Source of the DNA: Ectocarpus siliculosus
Taxonomy: Eukaryota > Sar > Phaeophyceae > Ectocarpales > Ectocarpaceae
DNA: 64,000 nt
Direction: 5' to 3'
Assembly (NCBI GenBank): GCA_000310025.1
Contig: FN649742.1
Coordinates: forward strand, 5,624,700-5,688,699
The notes beneath the pieces are model-generated. The model was not told the DNA's origin and made no database searches. It worked only from the letters and a program-made list of their open reading frames with translations. The position numbers and the translations under genes were made by a program. Positions 27,001 to 38,632 of this stretch are shown piece after piece; position 1 is the stretch's first letter; each line of letters starts with the position of its first letter.

Positions 27001-29212
27001 TCGTTGCTTGGTTGTTGGAAAAAACTGTTTCTCCCGTCCATGAGAAAATGCCAGTGTCATTTGCGTGCAAAGCGCCACCGCAAAAACACGCCTCGTTATC
27101 CTCGAACGATGTACTCCCACTCCAGATTGCCGAGCTGTGCGAGTCCACCGCCACGGCCCCGCCGTAGCACACCACCTCACGGTCGACGGCATCGACATCT
27201 ACGCGGTTATCAATGAAGCTCGTCTGTTCGGTCCAAGAAACGTTGGACTCGAGTATAGCATTGATAGCTCCGCCGTAGCTAAAGCCACCGTTGTGGCCGA
27301 AACTGTAGATTCGGTTGCCGATGAAAGTCGTGTTGCCGCTCCACGACACGGACGCAGCACTGCGGATGAAAATGGCGCCTCCATCCCAGGAACATGAGTT
27401 ATCAGCAATAATCATGTCACCGTCCCAAGACACCGCCCCGCCGTCAACGAACATCGCCCCCCCGTGCTCATCGGCCGAGTTGTTTACCAATGCACTACTC
27501 CCGCTGAACGTTACCGTTCCCAAGGCACTAAAAATAGCCCCACCTACGACGCCATGTCCGTTGGAGAGTGTCATCCCGTGTAGATTCAGAGAAGAGTTGA
27601 TCACGCCGAAGATCCGAGACTCTCCGTTTCCGTCTGCAACAGCTGGACTCGCTGTGGTGTCCACCCCTGTGATGTTGACAGTAGTTCCCTGCGATACCCA
27701 CAGCGTCTGGGGGACGATTACGCTGCCTCGCCACTCCACGTCAAACGTGCCGCCCGTGCAATTGATGGCGTTGGCCAACTCGATTGCGTCGGCGGTGTCC
27801 TCCACCAGCCATTCCCTCGAAAGGTCAGGAGAGCAGGCCGTGGTGTTCGTCACACACTCGGTGGTATTGAAAGACGGGTCTAGGCAGTCAAAGCGTCCGA
27901 GACACATATACTGTGCCGGTTGGCAGGAGCACTCGCAGCAGTCCCCCCCGTCGTACTCACACTCCGGGATGTTGTTTTCTGGGATGCATAGTCCGTTACC
28001 CATGCTTGGCGGATACCCGGTGCAGTTCTCGAAACCCGGATAGCCGAAATCGACGGCAAATGGGTCGACACACTCGCTATTATCTTCGGGGCAGTAATCG
28101 GTGGTCGAGACGACGCATGTCGACGGACAGCAATCGCCCCCATCGTAGCCTGCCACACATGGGTAGACACGCCATCGAATGCCATCAGCAAGTAACAAAC
28201 ATCGTCGAAACGCCTGATACGGTTAACAACACCTACAGCTACGCACACTAGTAGTGTGAAGTCCTGGTGTATCGAGTGAATCAGCGTATGCAGTGCCTCC
28301 TCGTCGTGAACTGGTCGTCGAAATATGCCGAAAACTTACATGTGTGCAAATAATCGCGAAGGTACACGCACACAAATCATGGCCACAAAGAAGATAAAGC
28401 AAAGAGCGGACGTCCTTGTATGTTTGCGATCTTTCTCGGACAAAGTTATCGGAACTGCAGTGTAGTAGGGGTAGTGATTCGGAAGCCTTTCGCGTGCCGG
28501 GTACTCCAACACCCTTCGAAAAGCATTAGCCTACTTGTTGTGCTGACAGATTAGTCGAATTCCCTCACCGCACTCGATGTTGTTGTTCACTTCATCACAG
28601 ATGCCTGAGGGAAGACCGTAGATGTCCATGTCGGTGTTCGGCATGTCATGGGAAGAGCAGCAAACAAGGGAAAAAACGAGCGTGGAAACGAGTTCTCAGC
28701 ACGGCATGCCTTGCCTGTCAAGAGCATTGGGATTCTTTATTGACTGCATTGCTCTGACACTTCGAGTTCACCTTTGCCATGGCGAGTACTTGGAAAGAGG
28801 TCCTAACAACGGTCTACGGTCTATCGTCCTTAAGTTTGGCCGCCGTCTCATGTAAGTGTACATAAGTTAGCTCACCGTCGCTGATGTAAGGCAAGTGTCC
28901 TGACATCGCCGTACAGTTCCCGTACTCGGCGTAAGGGTAGTCGCTCGCCGAGGGGTTCAGGCATTGCCGCGTGTCCTCCGTACACAGTCCAGCACTTGAC
29001 ACACAGGTGCTCGGACAGCAGTCGCCCCCGTCGTACAAGCAAGACGCGATGTTGTTGGAACTATCGCAAACGCCATCTTCGACAGTCGCTAGGCTTCCCG
29101 TGCACAGCTCATAGTCCGTGTAGAGGCCGTCGATGCTCCGCAATAGACTGAGGGCACACCAGACCGCGACCACGAGTCTGGTTGTAGACCTGCCGGTGGT
29201 GTGACGCTTCAT
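21091..29212 (-). CDS. LNR (Notch-repeat) and PMP-repeat multi-pass membrane protein, copy A
   Basis: Exons: 29212-28876, 28604-28569, 28149-26021, 25245-24987, 24733-24477, 23483-22862, 21677-21091; phases agree, 1,408 residues. The N-terminus is a signal peptide (RLVVAVWCALSLLRSIDG). Three Lin-12/Notch-type cysteine repeats with YDGGDCC cores follow; the second is assembled across the 36-bp exon 2. Exon 3 encodes a long array of PMP-type repeats (GGAIF, GGALYV, GGAVHV with intervening FxxN). Then come a Cys-rich segment (CSGCEECSDCG, GYWRA, CAVCSDGF) and about seven hydrophobic helices (VALVALPTMVILGLIFLVYM, MEIYAGLMIFVYPIGVPLVY, VAVTL-like and others), ending in a Ser/Arg-rich tail. This fits a cell-surface beta-helix ectodomain on a multi-pass membrane region. 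Role unknown; adhesion or sensing is a guess. The last intron carries a 1.1 kb insertion absent from copy B. An additional exon near 25500-25690 is possible but breaks phase. Confidence 0.85.
21690..22790. repeat. Insertion in last intron of copy A: two tandem units of about 530 bp bordered by G tracts
   Basis: Two diverged direct units start near 21710 and 22228 with GTGTACTCATAGTCGTGCAT and each ends before a poly-G run (about 22220 and 22772-22788). Shared landmarks include GGTGCGCTGCATCCTGCT and CCTTGCGTACGGATGACAG. Copy B has a 108-bp intron at this place instead of 1,184 bp. The first ~50 bp of each unit resemble the 3' tail of the LINE-like fragments elsewhere in the window. Confidence 0.75.
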
Positions 29213-29542
29213 GAGTACCTTTCAGACGCCGATCGGTGTTTCCTCTTGTCGCGGATTCCTCGCCAGATTTCGGTGCTTTCAACCCACCTGGTTATTTCGC
29301 ATTGTAACAACGCAGGTAGATAAGACCATCGGTATTCACATTTCGCGCTGTTTCAGGATGTCTCCCTCGACATCCCGCACAGCTTCACCCTTCTCGCATT
29401 TCACTGCTGGGGTTGCTGGACCGCACGTTTCGCTCAGGTGCAAGAATACACACTATTTAGCACATAGGTTAGGCGTTGGGCGTTGTACACGTTACAGTTG
29501 TGGTCAAACGGTCGTGCAAAAAACAACGAGCTTGTGGCAGAT

Positions 29543-31223
29543 ATACCGTAATGTTGGGGAGTCATCGAACCCCCGGTAGCTTTTTGAACATTATCGCCGT
29601 TTTATTTTCATCGCACAGGGGGCGATGACTCCGGAGCGTGCGATGAATTTGGATTCTGTGCGGACATCGAATTAGATTATACTAACAGGTTTTGATATAT
29701 AAAGCACACCCCTCCGCGATAACTCCGGTATGTGCGGCCCTGAGTAAACCCTGAAGGCGATATTATCATATTATCAATCAATCAAGAATCAACGCACACG
29801 TAGTAGAATATGCGATACTCCGGTATGTGCGGTACTCGAACAATATTCGCAGACGCACGGACCCCTCAGTTGTGCTGTGGTTGCAGGTCCACACGCAACG
29901 TACACACACACGCGGACTCAGTCAACGACAACAGTTAGCTCGGTGGATGTTAGGTTTGTAGAAATCACACACTCACAGAGAAGCGTAAACTCCTCAATGA
30001 CGCTCGGTCATGGGGTCCCAGATTGTGGCCTTAGAAGCATTTTCTGTTCAAACGCACTGAGACTGGCGTCGTTTCATTGGTCAGCCGGTTAGTGCGGTCG
30101 ATGCTAATAAGAAAGAGACACACACAGCCGGCTAACGCGGTCGATGCTAAAAAGAAGACACAGACACAGACAGACACACAATGCGGCGAAATACGAAATC
30201 CCGCGGGCGGAAAGCATACCCGCCGTCGAGTTGTTTCCACGCGCGACACACAATCGCTTGGCAATCATGTCGGAGGTTTCAAGTACGGGTAGTACTGCTT
30301 TCATGCATAGTTGTTTGGCCTATGGTTGCTGTTTTTCTCTCTTGTGTTTTGCTTGAATGGACAATATGTCAAGTTTACCGATCCAATGGAAATGGTAATG
30401 TTTTTCGTTTCCTTCATACCTCCACATTTGGTGTGCGACGATGACATGCACATAGAGCAAAGCTAACATGCCAGCGCCATTTCAGCACTGGCGCTGGCAT
30501 GGTTGCAGGGGTGAAAGTTGCCCCGGTATCGCTGGCACTCAACCACCCTAGGTTGCGAGTCATCGCACCCGACTGTGTGCGGAAATCGAATAAAATTATT
30601 CGAGCGGAGCGAGATTTCTAATCTGGACCGCCGGCCCCCCGAGTTGCAAGGGCTCGATGAAAACGAAAAATCTTACGTGTCCGTACCGCTTAATCTAGGT
30701 TTTAGAGTACATCACTTGATTATACATCACTTCAGTCACACTTGGGTCACCACGGGAAAAATGAGCGGAAGGACTTGAGGAAATCGCAGCGACACCCAGT
30801 TTGTGACACTGCTCCCCGCCCCAAGTGCTGAAAACAGCAGGCCGGGTGGACAGGGTCGTACAAGTAAGTGTGTTGTCCTCTGTGTTGGTGCTCATTGTTT
30901 GTGCTTGTACCACCGCTCTGTGTTGAGCAAAGCCAATTTGACCTGTTGTTGTGTGTCAAGCAAGGCATGCACATAGGAAACGTTTCTTTGCGCCGATTTT
31001 TTTCACCAATTCGGTTAATTTGGGGGATTGATACGTAGGAATACGCCTCTCAGTACTCAGTACACGAACTTCCGCCCGTGGACGCACACAAACATCTGAC
31101 GACAGTTACTTCTATCAGCTGTCGCTCGTTGTGGCGACAGCTATCCTATATCTTTTAGCCATTTATTTTTCATTGCATGGGGGTGCGATGACTCCGGACC
31201 GTACGATGACTCGCATCCTTACG
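29543..31223. mobile_element. 1.68 kb segment present next to copy A only, with similar direct repeats near both ends
   Basis: Interrupts the homology between the two duplicated regions: copy B goes straight from GCTTGTGGCAGAT to a CCTTACCAA sequence that in copy A starts at about 31226. Segments at about 29594-29650 and 31153-31210 share the core GCGATGACTCCGGA in the same orientation (roughly 57 bp, imperfect). Shorter variants with CTCCGGTATGTGCGG occur at about 29725 and 29820. No coding frame with recognisable protein. It could be an insertion in A or a deletion in B. Confidence 0.45.
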
Positions 31224-31565
31224 GTACCTTACCAATGGATTGATGAAGGTCGTCTTTTCAATCAAGATAGATGCAAAATCTTGGGTGGTGGATGTACTCC
31301 AAGATGGTGGTGTAATTGCAATGGAGAGTTTTTAGAAAGTAAACATAAACCTCACAGAAAGACTACCCGTTCGAGATATAACCTCAGTTGAAAGGGGTGT
31401 GGTGAAGTCTTTTCAGTAAGTGGAGAGTTTGTTAGGGATGCAAGACCCATACATTTTCTGAGCCATCCGTGAACGAACACCTCCGCCGACTTCCAACACC
31501 AGAACGGCTTGACAGGGCGTTCAGAAAAAAAACTACTACTGTTGCTGTAGAGCGGACTAATCTGC
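31224..31565. repeat. Degenerate continuation of the duplicated segment (pairs with 62697-62935)
   Basis: Shares GTAATTGCAATGGAGAG, GAGCCATCCG and AGAACGGCTTGACAG with the right flank of copy B, separated by small indels. No gene seen. It suggests that the duplicated unit originally reached further right and was later broken up by insertions. Confidence 0.6.
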
Positions 31566-32248
31566 ATACCGATTGTGAATCGATGGATGGAGTTGTTGTT
31601 GTTGTTGTCTTTACATCAAAAGAACCGTTCCGGTCTCCACTCAGTACCTTCTAATGTCCGTATACTATACTATAGTATAGTACTGGTCCAACTGACGCGG
31701 ACGCCTTCCGTGGTCACAAGCCAACTGCCCCCCGTAGGGGGGGGTACACCTTTCAAAAAATACTATACAAAGAAAACAATGAATGGACACCAGAAAAATT
31801 CAAAAATTCCTCCAAGGCGCGATTGGTTATCCAACCGAAAAATAGATCAACAGTAAGGAAACTATGATCGGGATAGAGAGACGATCGACGACCCCGGTCA
31901 AAGGGATGGAATAACGAAAGGCAAAAAAAAAAGAAAACAAAAAGAAAAAAAGAAAGGAAACAGAGAAAGACAAAGACAACGAAAGAAATAATATAACGGA
32001 AGAAATAACGTGGCCGAAAAATTAAAGGCACCCATGGGTACGGCGCACACAAGCCATGCACCCACAACTTGGCAGTCCCGCCTACAGACCTGCACGAACA
32101 CCGTTTACCAACCAAGAGCAACCTAGCCCTACTCCAAGGCCCACCAACCTAGCACCTAGCCACGTCAGGACCAACCTTGCACCTATCCTGGCAGTATCCA
32201 CCTAGATTTATCCCATCAACGCCAATCTAGCACCTATCCAAGCAGTAT
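31566..32248. other. Non-coding stretch, no gene seen
   Basis: Contains a purine-rich A/G tract (about 31910-31990) and repeated ACCTAGCACCTA-like phrases (about 32120-32240). I find no protein-coding frame or RNA gene. Confidence 0.5.
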
Positions 32249-32250
32249 TA

Positions 32251-33655
32251 CAGAACGCGCCACCACTTAAGAACTTAGCAGTTAAGAACTTGAGCCTCAA
32301 ACAATCCAAAATCTAAGAACTTGGCCATCAGAACATATGCTCAGTTCCGACGTTGTATTAAGAACAAGAACCCGCCCGGTGTACTGTACCAATGCGCATA
32401 CAGATAAGAACGGAGCCCCAAAACGCGGCGGCTGCAAGATAAGAACTCAGGAGGCCGGGGGGTGACCCAAACAGCAGTTAGTTTCTGATTCGAGGCGGGG
32501 GGGGGGGAGAGAGAGAGGACCTCGTGATGAATTCTTGTACGCGCGGAGGGGGAGAGCGTACTCTCTCTCATGTTTCGCATGCCTTAGCGGTAGGACAATT
32601 GACCAACGTCTTCGAGAGGACGCATCCATGTTCCAACAGGATCACTGATGCCAATCGTTCCTTCCCACTTAGAAGTACTTTGTCAAACGTGGCCAAAACA
32701 TGTTCTCCCTAGCCGATCTATCCTATCGATATCACTTCCCGCCTCTTCAACCCACTTCCTTTGCCCCAGTACAGCTACCACCGTCTTCTCCTGGCTATTC
32801 CATGCCTCAAACACCTCCCTGTACCGTTTCTTCTACATGTCCAACTCAGTCATGTACAGTTCTCTGCCCTTGTCGCCCAACACGGACGTTTCGCAACGAC
32901 ATGAACCCGGTCTTCGCTCTCGGAGTCGCATTCACATTGAACTCGTCTTCATCGTCTACCTTCCTGAATCTTCGTCAATGTTCTCGAAGGCCGTTTTCCC
33001 CACTCCAAAATTTGACCTTCGACTTTCTCCCTGCATCCATTCCAGTAGTAGGTACCTATACCTTCTTTCAACATCCATACACATGGAGACCCTCCTTATC
33101 CTTGGATCCTTTTGTTACATGGTGTTCTCTCTCGGCGAAAGAAGCAGATTTCTTGTTCTCGAACCCCCCTAGATCTACCGTTCGTTTCCAATTTACCAAC
33201 CTAATCGGATTTGAACTCTTCCTACGCCGTCTACAACCTTAATCCACTCCCTCCGGGTTGGTACCTCCATTTTTCTTGTTTGTCCACTTCACCTCCCAGG
33301 CTTCTCTCGGCAATGTCTCCTCTCCCACATCGTACAACATACGGCCTACCAGCCATTTTAACCTACTTACGCCTCTTCCCGATCGTAGGAGTTGGATCCG
33401 AAGGGGGGTGTACTCTCTCTCATGTTTTGGCAGCCGTACTTGGCGGTTAGACCGTTGACCACGCGTCCTCGACAGGACGGAGCATTGTTCCCACAGGATC
33501 GATCACCGATGGCCAATCGTTCCTTCCTACGTTGCCGAAAAGGTCGCTCAAACATGTTTTCCCATCGGTATCACTTTCCGCCTTATTTTCAACCCATTTC
33601 CTATGCCCCAGTACAGCTACCGTCTTCTCCTGGCTATTTACATTCGTCAATTGTC
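32251..33655. mobile_element. Partial copy of the TA-flanked inverted-repeat element, cut off by the assembly gap
   Basis: Starts with TA then CAGAACGCGCCACCACTTAA, the same terminal sequence as the complete element at 34437. It follows that element closely until the N gap. It has the same subterminal TAAGAAC motifs (about 32265-32450). Inside are minus-strand remnants of a LINE-type tail, including CECDSESEDRVHVV with a frameshift soon after. Its right inverted repeat is not seen. Confidence 0.7.
33447..33650 (-). pseudogene. LINE-type reverse transcriptase C-terminal tail fragment
   Basis: The minus strand reads NSQEKTVAVLGHRKW and ends with VGTMLRPVEDAWSTV followed by a stop. The same tail with small changes recurs at 35618-35935, 63273-63610 and 63690-64000. 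The fragment is truncated by the gap on its 5' side. Confidence 0.55.
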
Positions 33656-33755
33656 NNNNNNNNNNNNNNNNNNNNNNNNNNNNNNNNNNNNNNNNNNNNN
33701 NNNNNNNNNNNNNNNNNNNNNNNNNNNNNNNNNNNNNNNNNNNNNNNNNNNNNNN
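33656..33755. other. Assembly gap (100 N)
   Basis: Exactly 100 unknown bases, a conventional gap size, so the true length is unknown. The sequence on its left is a transposon copy and on its right a PMP-gene exon, so the join may be a scaffold link rather than contiguous sequence. Confidence 0.99.
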
Positions 33756-33851
33756 CTGTTTCGCTGCAACAGAGTTGTCCCTGAACTCTGACGTGCCCAT
33801 GAAGGTCGCGGTCGCCCCTTCGGCCACAGAAAGGACACCTCCGTTCTTGAC
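33756..33851 (-). pseudogene. Fragment of a third PMP-repeat gene (one partial exon)
   Basis: After a good acceptor (CATCATCTTCAG) the minus strand reads VKNGGVLSVAEGATATFMGT then SEFRDNSVAAKQ and enters the gap. The NGGVLSV...F...F.DN pattern is a PMP repeat like those of the two large genes, but the sequence is not a copy of either. I cannot tell whether the rest of the gene is in the gap or lost. Confidence 0.55.
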
Positions 33852-34434
33852 CTGAAGATGATGCACGCGACATGACCAAACGGAAGCTGTGTTGCACCCA
33901 CTGAACCACTTGGTGACTGCTATTGTATTTCATTCGGACCCGCAGCAGAATGAGTTGAAAACTGACCGTCTTGTACATGTACCACTTCTCGATAACCGAT
34001 CTCCTTTGGGGCATCGAATTGCCGAAGTGGTAGCGGTGAAACACAACAAAGACTAAAGTTCGAAAAACGAAGACCGGTACGAACAAAGCTTTGGAGGTTG
34101 TCTTTGGATAGCCCACTCCTGGTGTTCTCCTTAACGAAACTACCGTGATCGGCGTGTATGTATGTGCGGTGGCAAACACCTGGCCCGTTTGACTAACGTG
34201 GGACAACACGATGAGTCTCGGCTTATCTTCCGATCATGATCGGCTACAATGCTGTCAAACAGCCAGCAATGTGACGATAGAAACCAAAGTTTTATGGGCA
34301 AGCTTTACGGGTATCCGAACTATCATTTTATCATTGCGCCGAACTGCGCCGAGTAGGGCTTGCTTGACGAAATGTGTCTCTGACCGTGACGTGAAGAAGA
34401 TGTCCGGGTGGTGGAGTCGGCCACTAAGTACAGG
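33852..34434. other. Flank between PMP fragment and transposon, no gene seen
   Basis: No frame with recognisable protein. It may contain an intron or upstream part of the PMP fragment's gene. Confidence 0.4.
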
Positions 34435-34436
34435 TA

Positions 34437-36626
34437 CAGAACGCGCCACCACTTAAGAACTTAGCAGTTAAGAACTTGAGCCTCAAACAATCCAAAATCT
34501 AAGAACTTGGCCATAAGAACATATGCTCAGTTCCGACGTTGTATTATGAACAAGAACCCGCCCTGTGTACCAATGCGCATACAGATAAGAACGAAGCCCC
34601 AAAACGCGGCGGCTGCAAGATAAGAACTCAGGGTGACCCAAACAGCAGTTAGTTTCTGATTCGAGGCGGGGGGAGGGGAGAGAGAGGACCTCGTGATGAA
34701 TTCTTGTACGCGCGGAGGGGCAGAGCGTACTCTCTCTCATGTTTCGCAGTTTCGCATGCCTTAGCGGTAGGACAAATGACCAACGTTTTCGAGAGGACAC
34801 ATCCATGTTCCAACAGGATCACTGATGCCAATCGTTCCTTCCCACTTCGAAGTACTTTGTCAAACGTGGCCAAAACATGTTCTCCCTAGCCGATCTACCC
34901 TATATCGATATCACTTCCGGCCTTTTCAACCCACTTCCTATGCCCCAGTACAGCTACCACCGAATTCTCCTGCCTATTCCATGCCTCAAACACCTCCCTG
35001 TACCTTTTCTTCTACATGTCCAACTCAGTCATGTACATTTCTCTGTCCTTGTCGCCCAACACGGACGTTTCGCAACGACATGAACCCGGTCTTCGCTCTC
35101 GGAGTCGCATTCGCATTGAACTCGTCTTCATCGTCTACCTTCCTGAATCTTCGTCAATGTTCTCGAAGGCCGTTTTCCCCACTCCAAAATTTGACCTTCG
35201 ACTTTCTCCCTGCATACATTGGTCCATGTAGTAGGTACCTATTCCTTCTTTCAACATCCGTACACATAGAGACCCTCGTTATCCTTGGATCCTTTTGTTC
35301 AATGGTGTTCTCTCTCGGCGAAAGAAGCAGATTTCTTGTTCTCGAACCCCTCTAGATCTACCGTTCGTTTCCAATTTATCAACCTAGTCGATTTTGAACT
35401 CTTCCTACGCCGTCTATAACCTTATCCACTCCCTCCGGGTTGGTACCTCCATTTTTCTTGTTTGTCCACTTCACCTCCCAGGCTTCTCTCGGCAATGTCT
35501 CCTCTTCCACATCGTACAACATACGGCCTACCTGCCATTTTAATCTACTTACGCCTCTTCCCGATCGTAGGAGTTGGATCCGAAGGGGGGTGTACTCTCT
35601 CTCATGTTTTGGCAGCCTTACTTAGCGGTTAGACCGTTGACCACGCGTCCTCGACAGGACGGAGCATTGTTCCTTCCTACGTTGCCGAAAAGGTCGCTCA
35701 AACATGTTTTCCCATCGGTATCACTTTCCGCCTTATTTTCAACCCATTTCCTATGCCCCAGTACAGCTACCGTCTTCTCCTGGCTATTTACATTCGTCAA
35801 TTGTCTTTCTTTCTGTACTTTTTCCTTCTACTTTTTTTCCCAGCTAGCTCAGTCATGTACATTTTCCTCTCCTTCTTATACCACGGACATTCCGCAAGTA
35901 CATGAAGATGGTCTTCGCCCTCGGAGCCGCAATCACACCTGGGTTTGTCGTCTTCATCGTCTACCTTCCTCAATCTTCGTCTACGTTCTCAAAGGCCAAC
36001 ATCCCCAGTCCTAGGTTTGAACTTCAGCTTTGTCTCTGCATCGATTGGCCCTCCTGTAGTAGGTTATCTTTAAATATATTCCCTCTTTGATATTCCGTAC
36101 ACATCGAGACCCTCCGTGTCGTTGGTTTCTTTGGTTTGATCCTGCCCTTCTCTCTCTCCAAAGCAACAACAGATATCTTCTCCTTGAACCCCTCTAGACC
36201 TCCCCTCTCCAGTGTATCACCTTTTTCAAGTTGGACCCCCATCCATGCGTCATCTATAACATTAACTCACTCCGTAGGTTGGTACATCAATTCTTCTTGT
36301 TTGTCCATTTCGCCTCCTAAGCCTTTCTCGGCAACCGCTCCTCTCCCATACCGTACATGCGGCACTGCCACCTAGGGGCGATTTTACGGCTACATTGTAC
36401 TCTTACAGCAGTAGTGTCTCGTGATGAAATCCACGCAGAAAGACCTGTCTGTGTCCTCTGCATGCGGCAATCCGTATAGAAATAAGAACAAGAACCTCGT
36501 TTACCATAGGTGGATACCTGCTCCAAATAAGAACTTGAAAAATAAGAACATGTGCCCGGTTGGAGGTAACCAATAAGCGTCGAGCCTCAAGCTAAATAAG
36601 CGGTTCTTAAGTGGTGGCGCGTTCTG
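34437..36626. mobile_element. Complete 2.19 kb inverted-repeat DNA transposon in a TA target site
   Basis: Left end CAGAACGCGCCACCACTTAA; the right end is its reverse complement (GGTGGCGCGTTCTG ending at 36626). The perfect match is 24 bp with weaker similarity to about 52 bp. Both sides are flanked by TA (34435-34436 and 36627-36628), the duplication expected for Tc1/mariner-type insertion. Subterminal TAAGAAC motifs recur at both ends (about 34450-34640 and 36480-36600). I see no transposase; the interior instead holds degraded LINE-type tails, so it is non-autonomous. A second, incomplete copy lies at 32251. Confidence 0.82.
35618..35935 (-). pseudogene. LINE-type reverse transcriptase C-terminal remnant inside the transposon
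   Basis: The minus strand reads DDKPRCDCGSEGEDHLHVLA, then ECPWYKKERKMYMTEL, then NSQEKTVAVLGHRKW. CxC...E...H.L..CPxY...R is the zinc-binding tail (zf-RVT type) that follows the RT domain in LINEs. The reading frame is broken between these blocks. No RT catalytic motif is seen. Confidence 0.6.
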
Positions 36627-36628
36627 TA

Positions 36629-38480
36629 TAGTAGCTTTTGCCATGGAGTGGCACCAGCGATCGATAAATAGATAGAGAATAGCCCGCAGAGAAGATGTGC
36701 GCGATGGCTTCCAATGAGGGTGGTATTGGTTGTGAACACGAAATTCGCAATAGCAACATACCACGCGCTACAACCACTCATTGTCGGGAGAGATAAGGAC
36801 AGCAGGCACAACATGAAGCAGAGCTGGATCATGCGGAGGACGAGAGAGTCCGCAAGGTCTGCTGGCGAGAGATCACCATTTTTTTGCGGTATACAGGACC
36901 CGCATCATCGCTCCACATGACTCAATCGAAGGGCGAAGAGCGGTCCGGGGTGCGGCGCAAGGTTGGGATGCACCTACTGGTGGCCAGAGGGACAGGTTGG
37001 GCACAAACTACAACCTGGGCCGGGGGGGGGGGGTTGGGAGGCCGAGTTTGACCTTGAGCCCAAATTTTCTTTGGGCTTCAAGCCCGCCGTTTCGCCGCCT
37101 AGACTATCCATCCGATTGCGGAAAATAACTTCACTTTGGGCTGCCTCCTTGCCACCTCCCCTCCCTCCAGGCTGTATAATCATTGCCCCAACTTACCCAC
37201 AACCTGCCCCTTGGTCACCAGTGACCGCGGAAGAGAGACGTGTGTGCGGTGTCTGCTGTGTACACCGTCCGGGAGATTACCGCGAGATTTGGCGAACCAT
37301 GGTTGGCCGGCTTGTAGTCTTCAATTTCGAAGTATTTATTTGCATACATTGAATACTGCTGTACCAGAGGTACTAGTTATTTATAGCAGTATGCATACAA
37401 GTCTACGTAGTACATATATATATGTACCCTCAAGGGGCGCGATCGTGGCCCGCAATTCGCAACACGCCCAACGCAGGGCGCAAAAACGACTCACGTCCTG
37501 TCGAGCGAGATGGATATGGATGCTGCTGCTGCGCGACACACTGCTTGAAATCATGTGACAGACACCCCCAAGTGTCCCAACAGAGAGACCGCCAGACAGA
37601 GACCAAACTGCTGGTGCATCAGAGTAGTGTGTGCAAGGTACGCGTACCACCACACTCACCGGCTTTCTCCAGCCACTTTTGCAGGCAAGTCACCGGCTTG
37701 CCGCGTAGGGTTAGTAAGAGCCCCCAGCTCTCCACCAGTCCATCACTCGTACTACCGAACCGAGTCAATCTCCACGGGACCTGTGGGTGTGCCAAGAAGG
37801 AAGCCCGGTGATTCAGCGATTCAGCACCCACAAGCCGTCGAACAACAGCCCGGAAGAGGATGTGGTCGCCAGCGGCATTCAACGCCAAGAAAATTCTCCG
37901 GAGCGTTCATTTGGGAGTGGCAGCGATGCGCGCGTTGTCATTTCGTAGACACACACCAAGCGGAGGTTTTTACCCTCGATAGGTTTGGACGCACCACCAG
38001 CTGTGAAACCACAACAACACCCAAACGCAAAAAAACTGCACGCCATGCCATGTTCTACACGTCAAACGTATATAGTTTTGTGGCATCGAGGCCCAGCACG
38101 CCACCGGAACAACAACCGAACTCGGCATTTTTCTCTCTTTCATGTTCTGTTTTGTTGTTCTTCCGTCCTTATTATTAGCATCATGGAGGTTTCACGGTTC
38201 AGGGAGGGCCTGTTTTTAACGTCAAAAAGTTGCACCTAAATTGAGGACCCTCATAAGCCCCACAACACACGCACGCGGAGATGGCAATGCTTGGTAGTGG
38301 TGGTGCTCCCGAAGGCGCTGAATGGAAATAAGCATACAGTATATGGACAATGGCACGGAGCCTTGGGTGACCCTGCCAGAAGTAGTGATGCAACAGGCAA
38401 GACAATAATAATAATAATGTGCTGACTTGATCCACCAATCAATGCAGAGCAGTAGGAGACCGCCTCGAAGTAAGTAAGTA
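36629..38480. other. Intergenic stretch, no gene seen
   Basis: Contains a poly-G run (about 37020-37033), a TA run (about 37410-37425) and an ATA/AAT run (about 38405-38420). None of the open frames has a recognisable domain or clear splice pattern. Confidence 0.5.
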
Positions 38481-38632
38481 GAGAGAGAGAGAAAAGGTGC
38501 CCGCAGTTTTCTGATTGGCCAATTTTTTTGACAGGAAATTTCCTTTGGTCGAAAATTCCATGGTCGACCGATGACGTCAGCCACGGTTGTGACGTCACTT
38601 CTCGTGAAATCTCGAAAAATTCAAATTCGCCG
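38481..38632 (+). repeat. Left terminal inverted repeat of the 15 kb element
   Basis: Pairs with 53529-53697 in reverse complement. It starts with a GA run, then GGTGCCCGCAGTTTTCTGAT and the 10-bp palindrome ATTGGCCAAT (38514-38523). Further palindromes are AGGAAATTTCCT (38533-38544) and GTGACGTCAC (38589-38598). The block at 38558-38585 matches the other end at about 22 of 28 positions. Confidence 0.7.

Larger units (their letters stand above)
20495..29542. repeat. Segmental duplication, copy A
   Basis: Near-identical to 54769-62693 in the same orientation, about 34.3 kb apart. It includes a complete LNR-PMP gene, its introns and both flanks. It is about 1.1 kb longer than copy B, almost wholly because of an insertion in the last intron (21678-22861). 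At the right end the copies part after GCTTGTGGCAGAT. Weaker homology resumes at about 31224 (A) and 62697 (B). Confidence 0.93.

Noticed and set aside
27315-28043. Long plus-strand open frame antisense to the PMP exon, also present in copy B at 60483-61211
   Set aside because: It is kept open because the sense exon is duplicated and GC/GGN-biased. It has no start context, domain or splice support.
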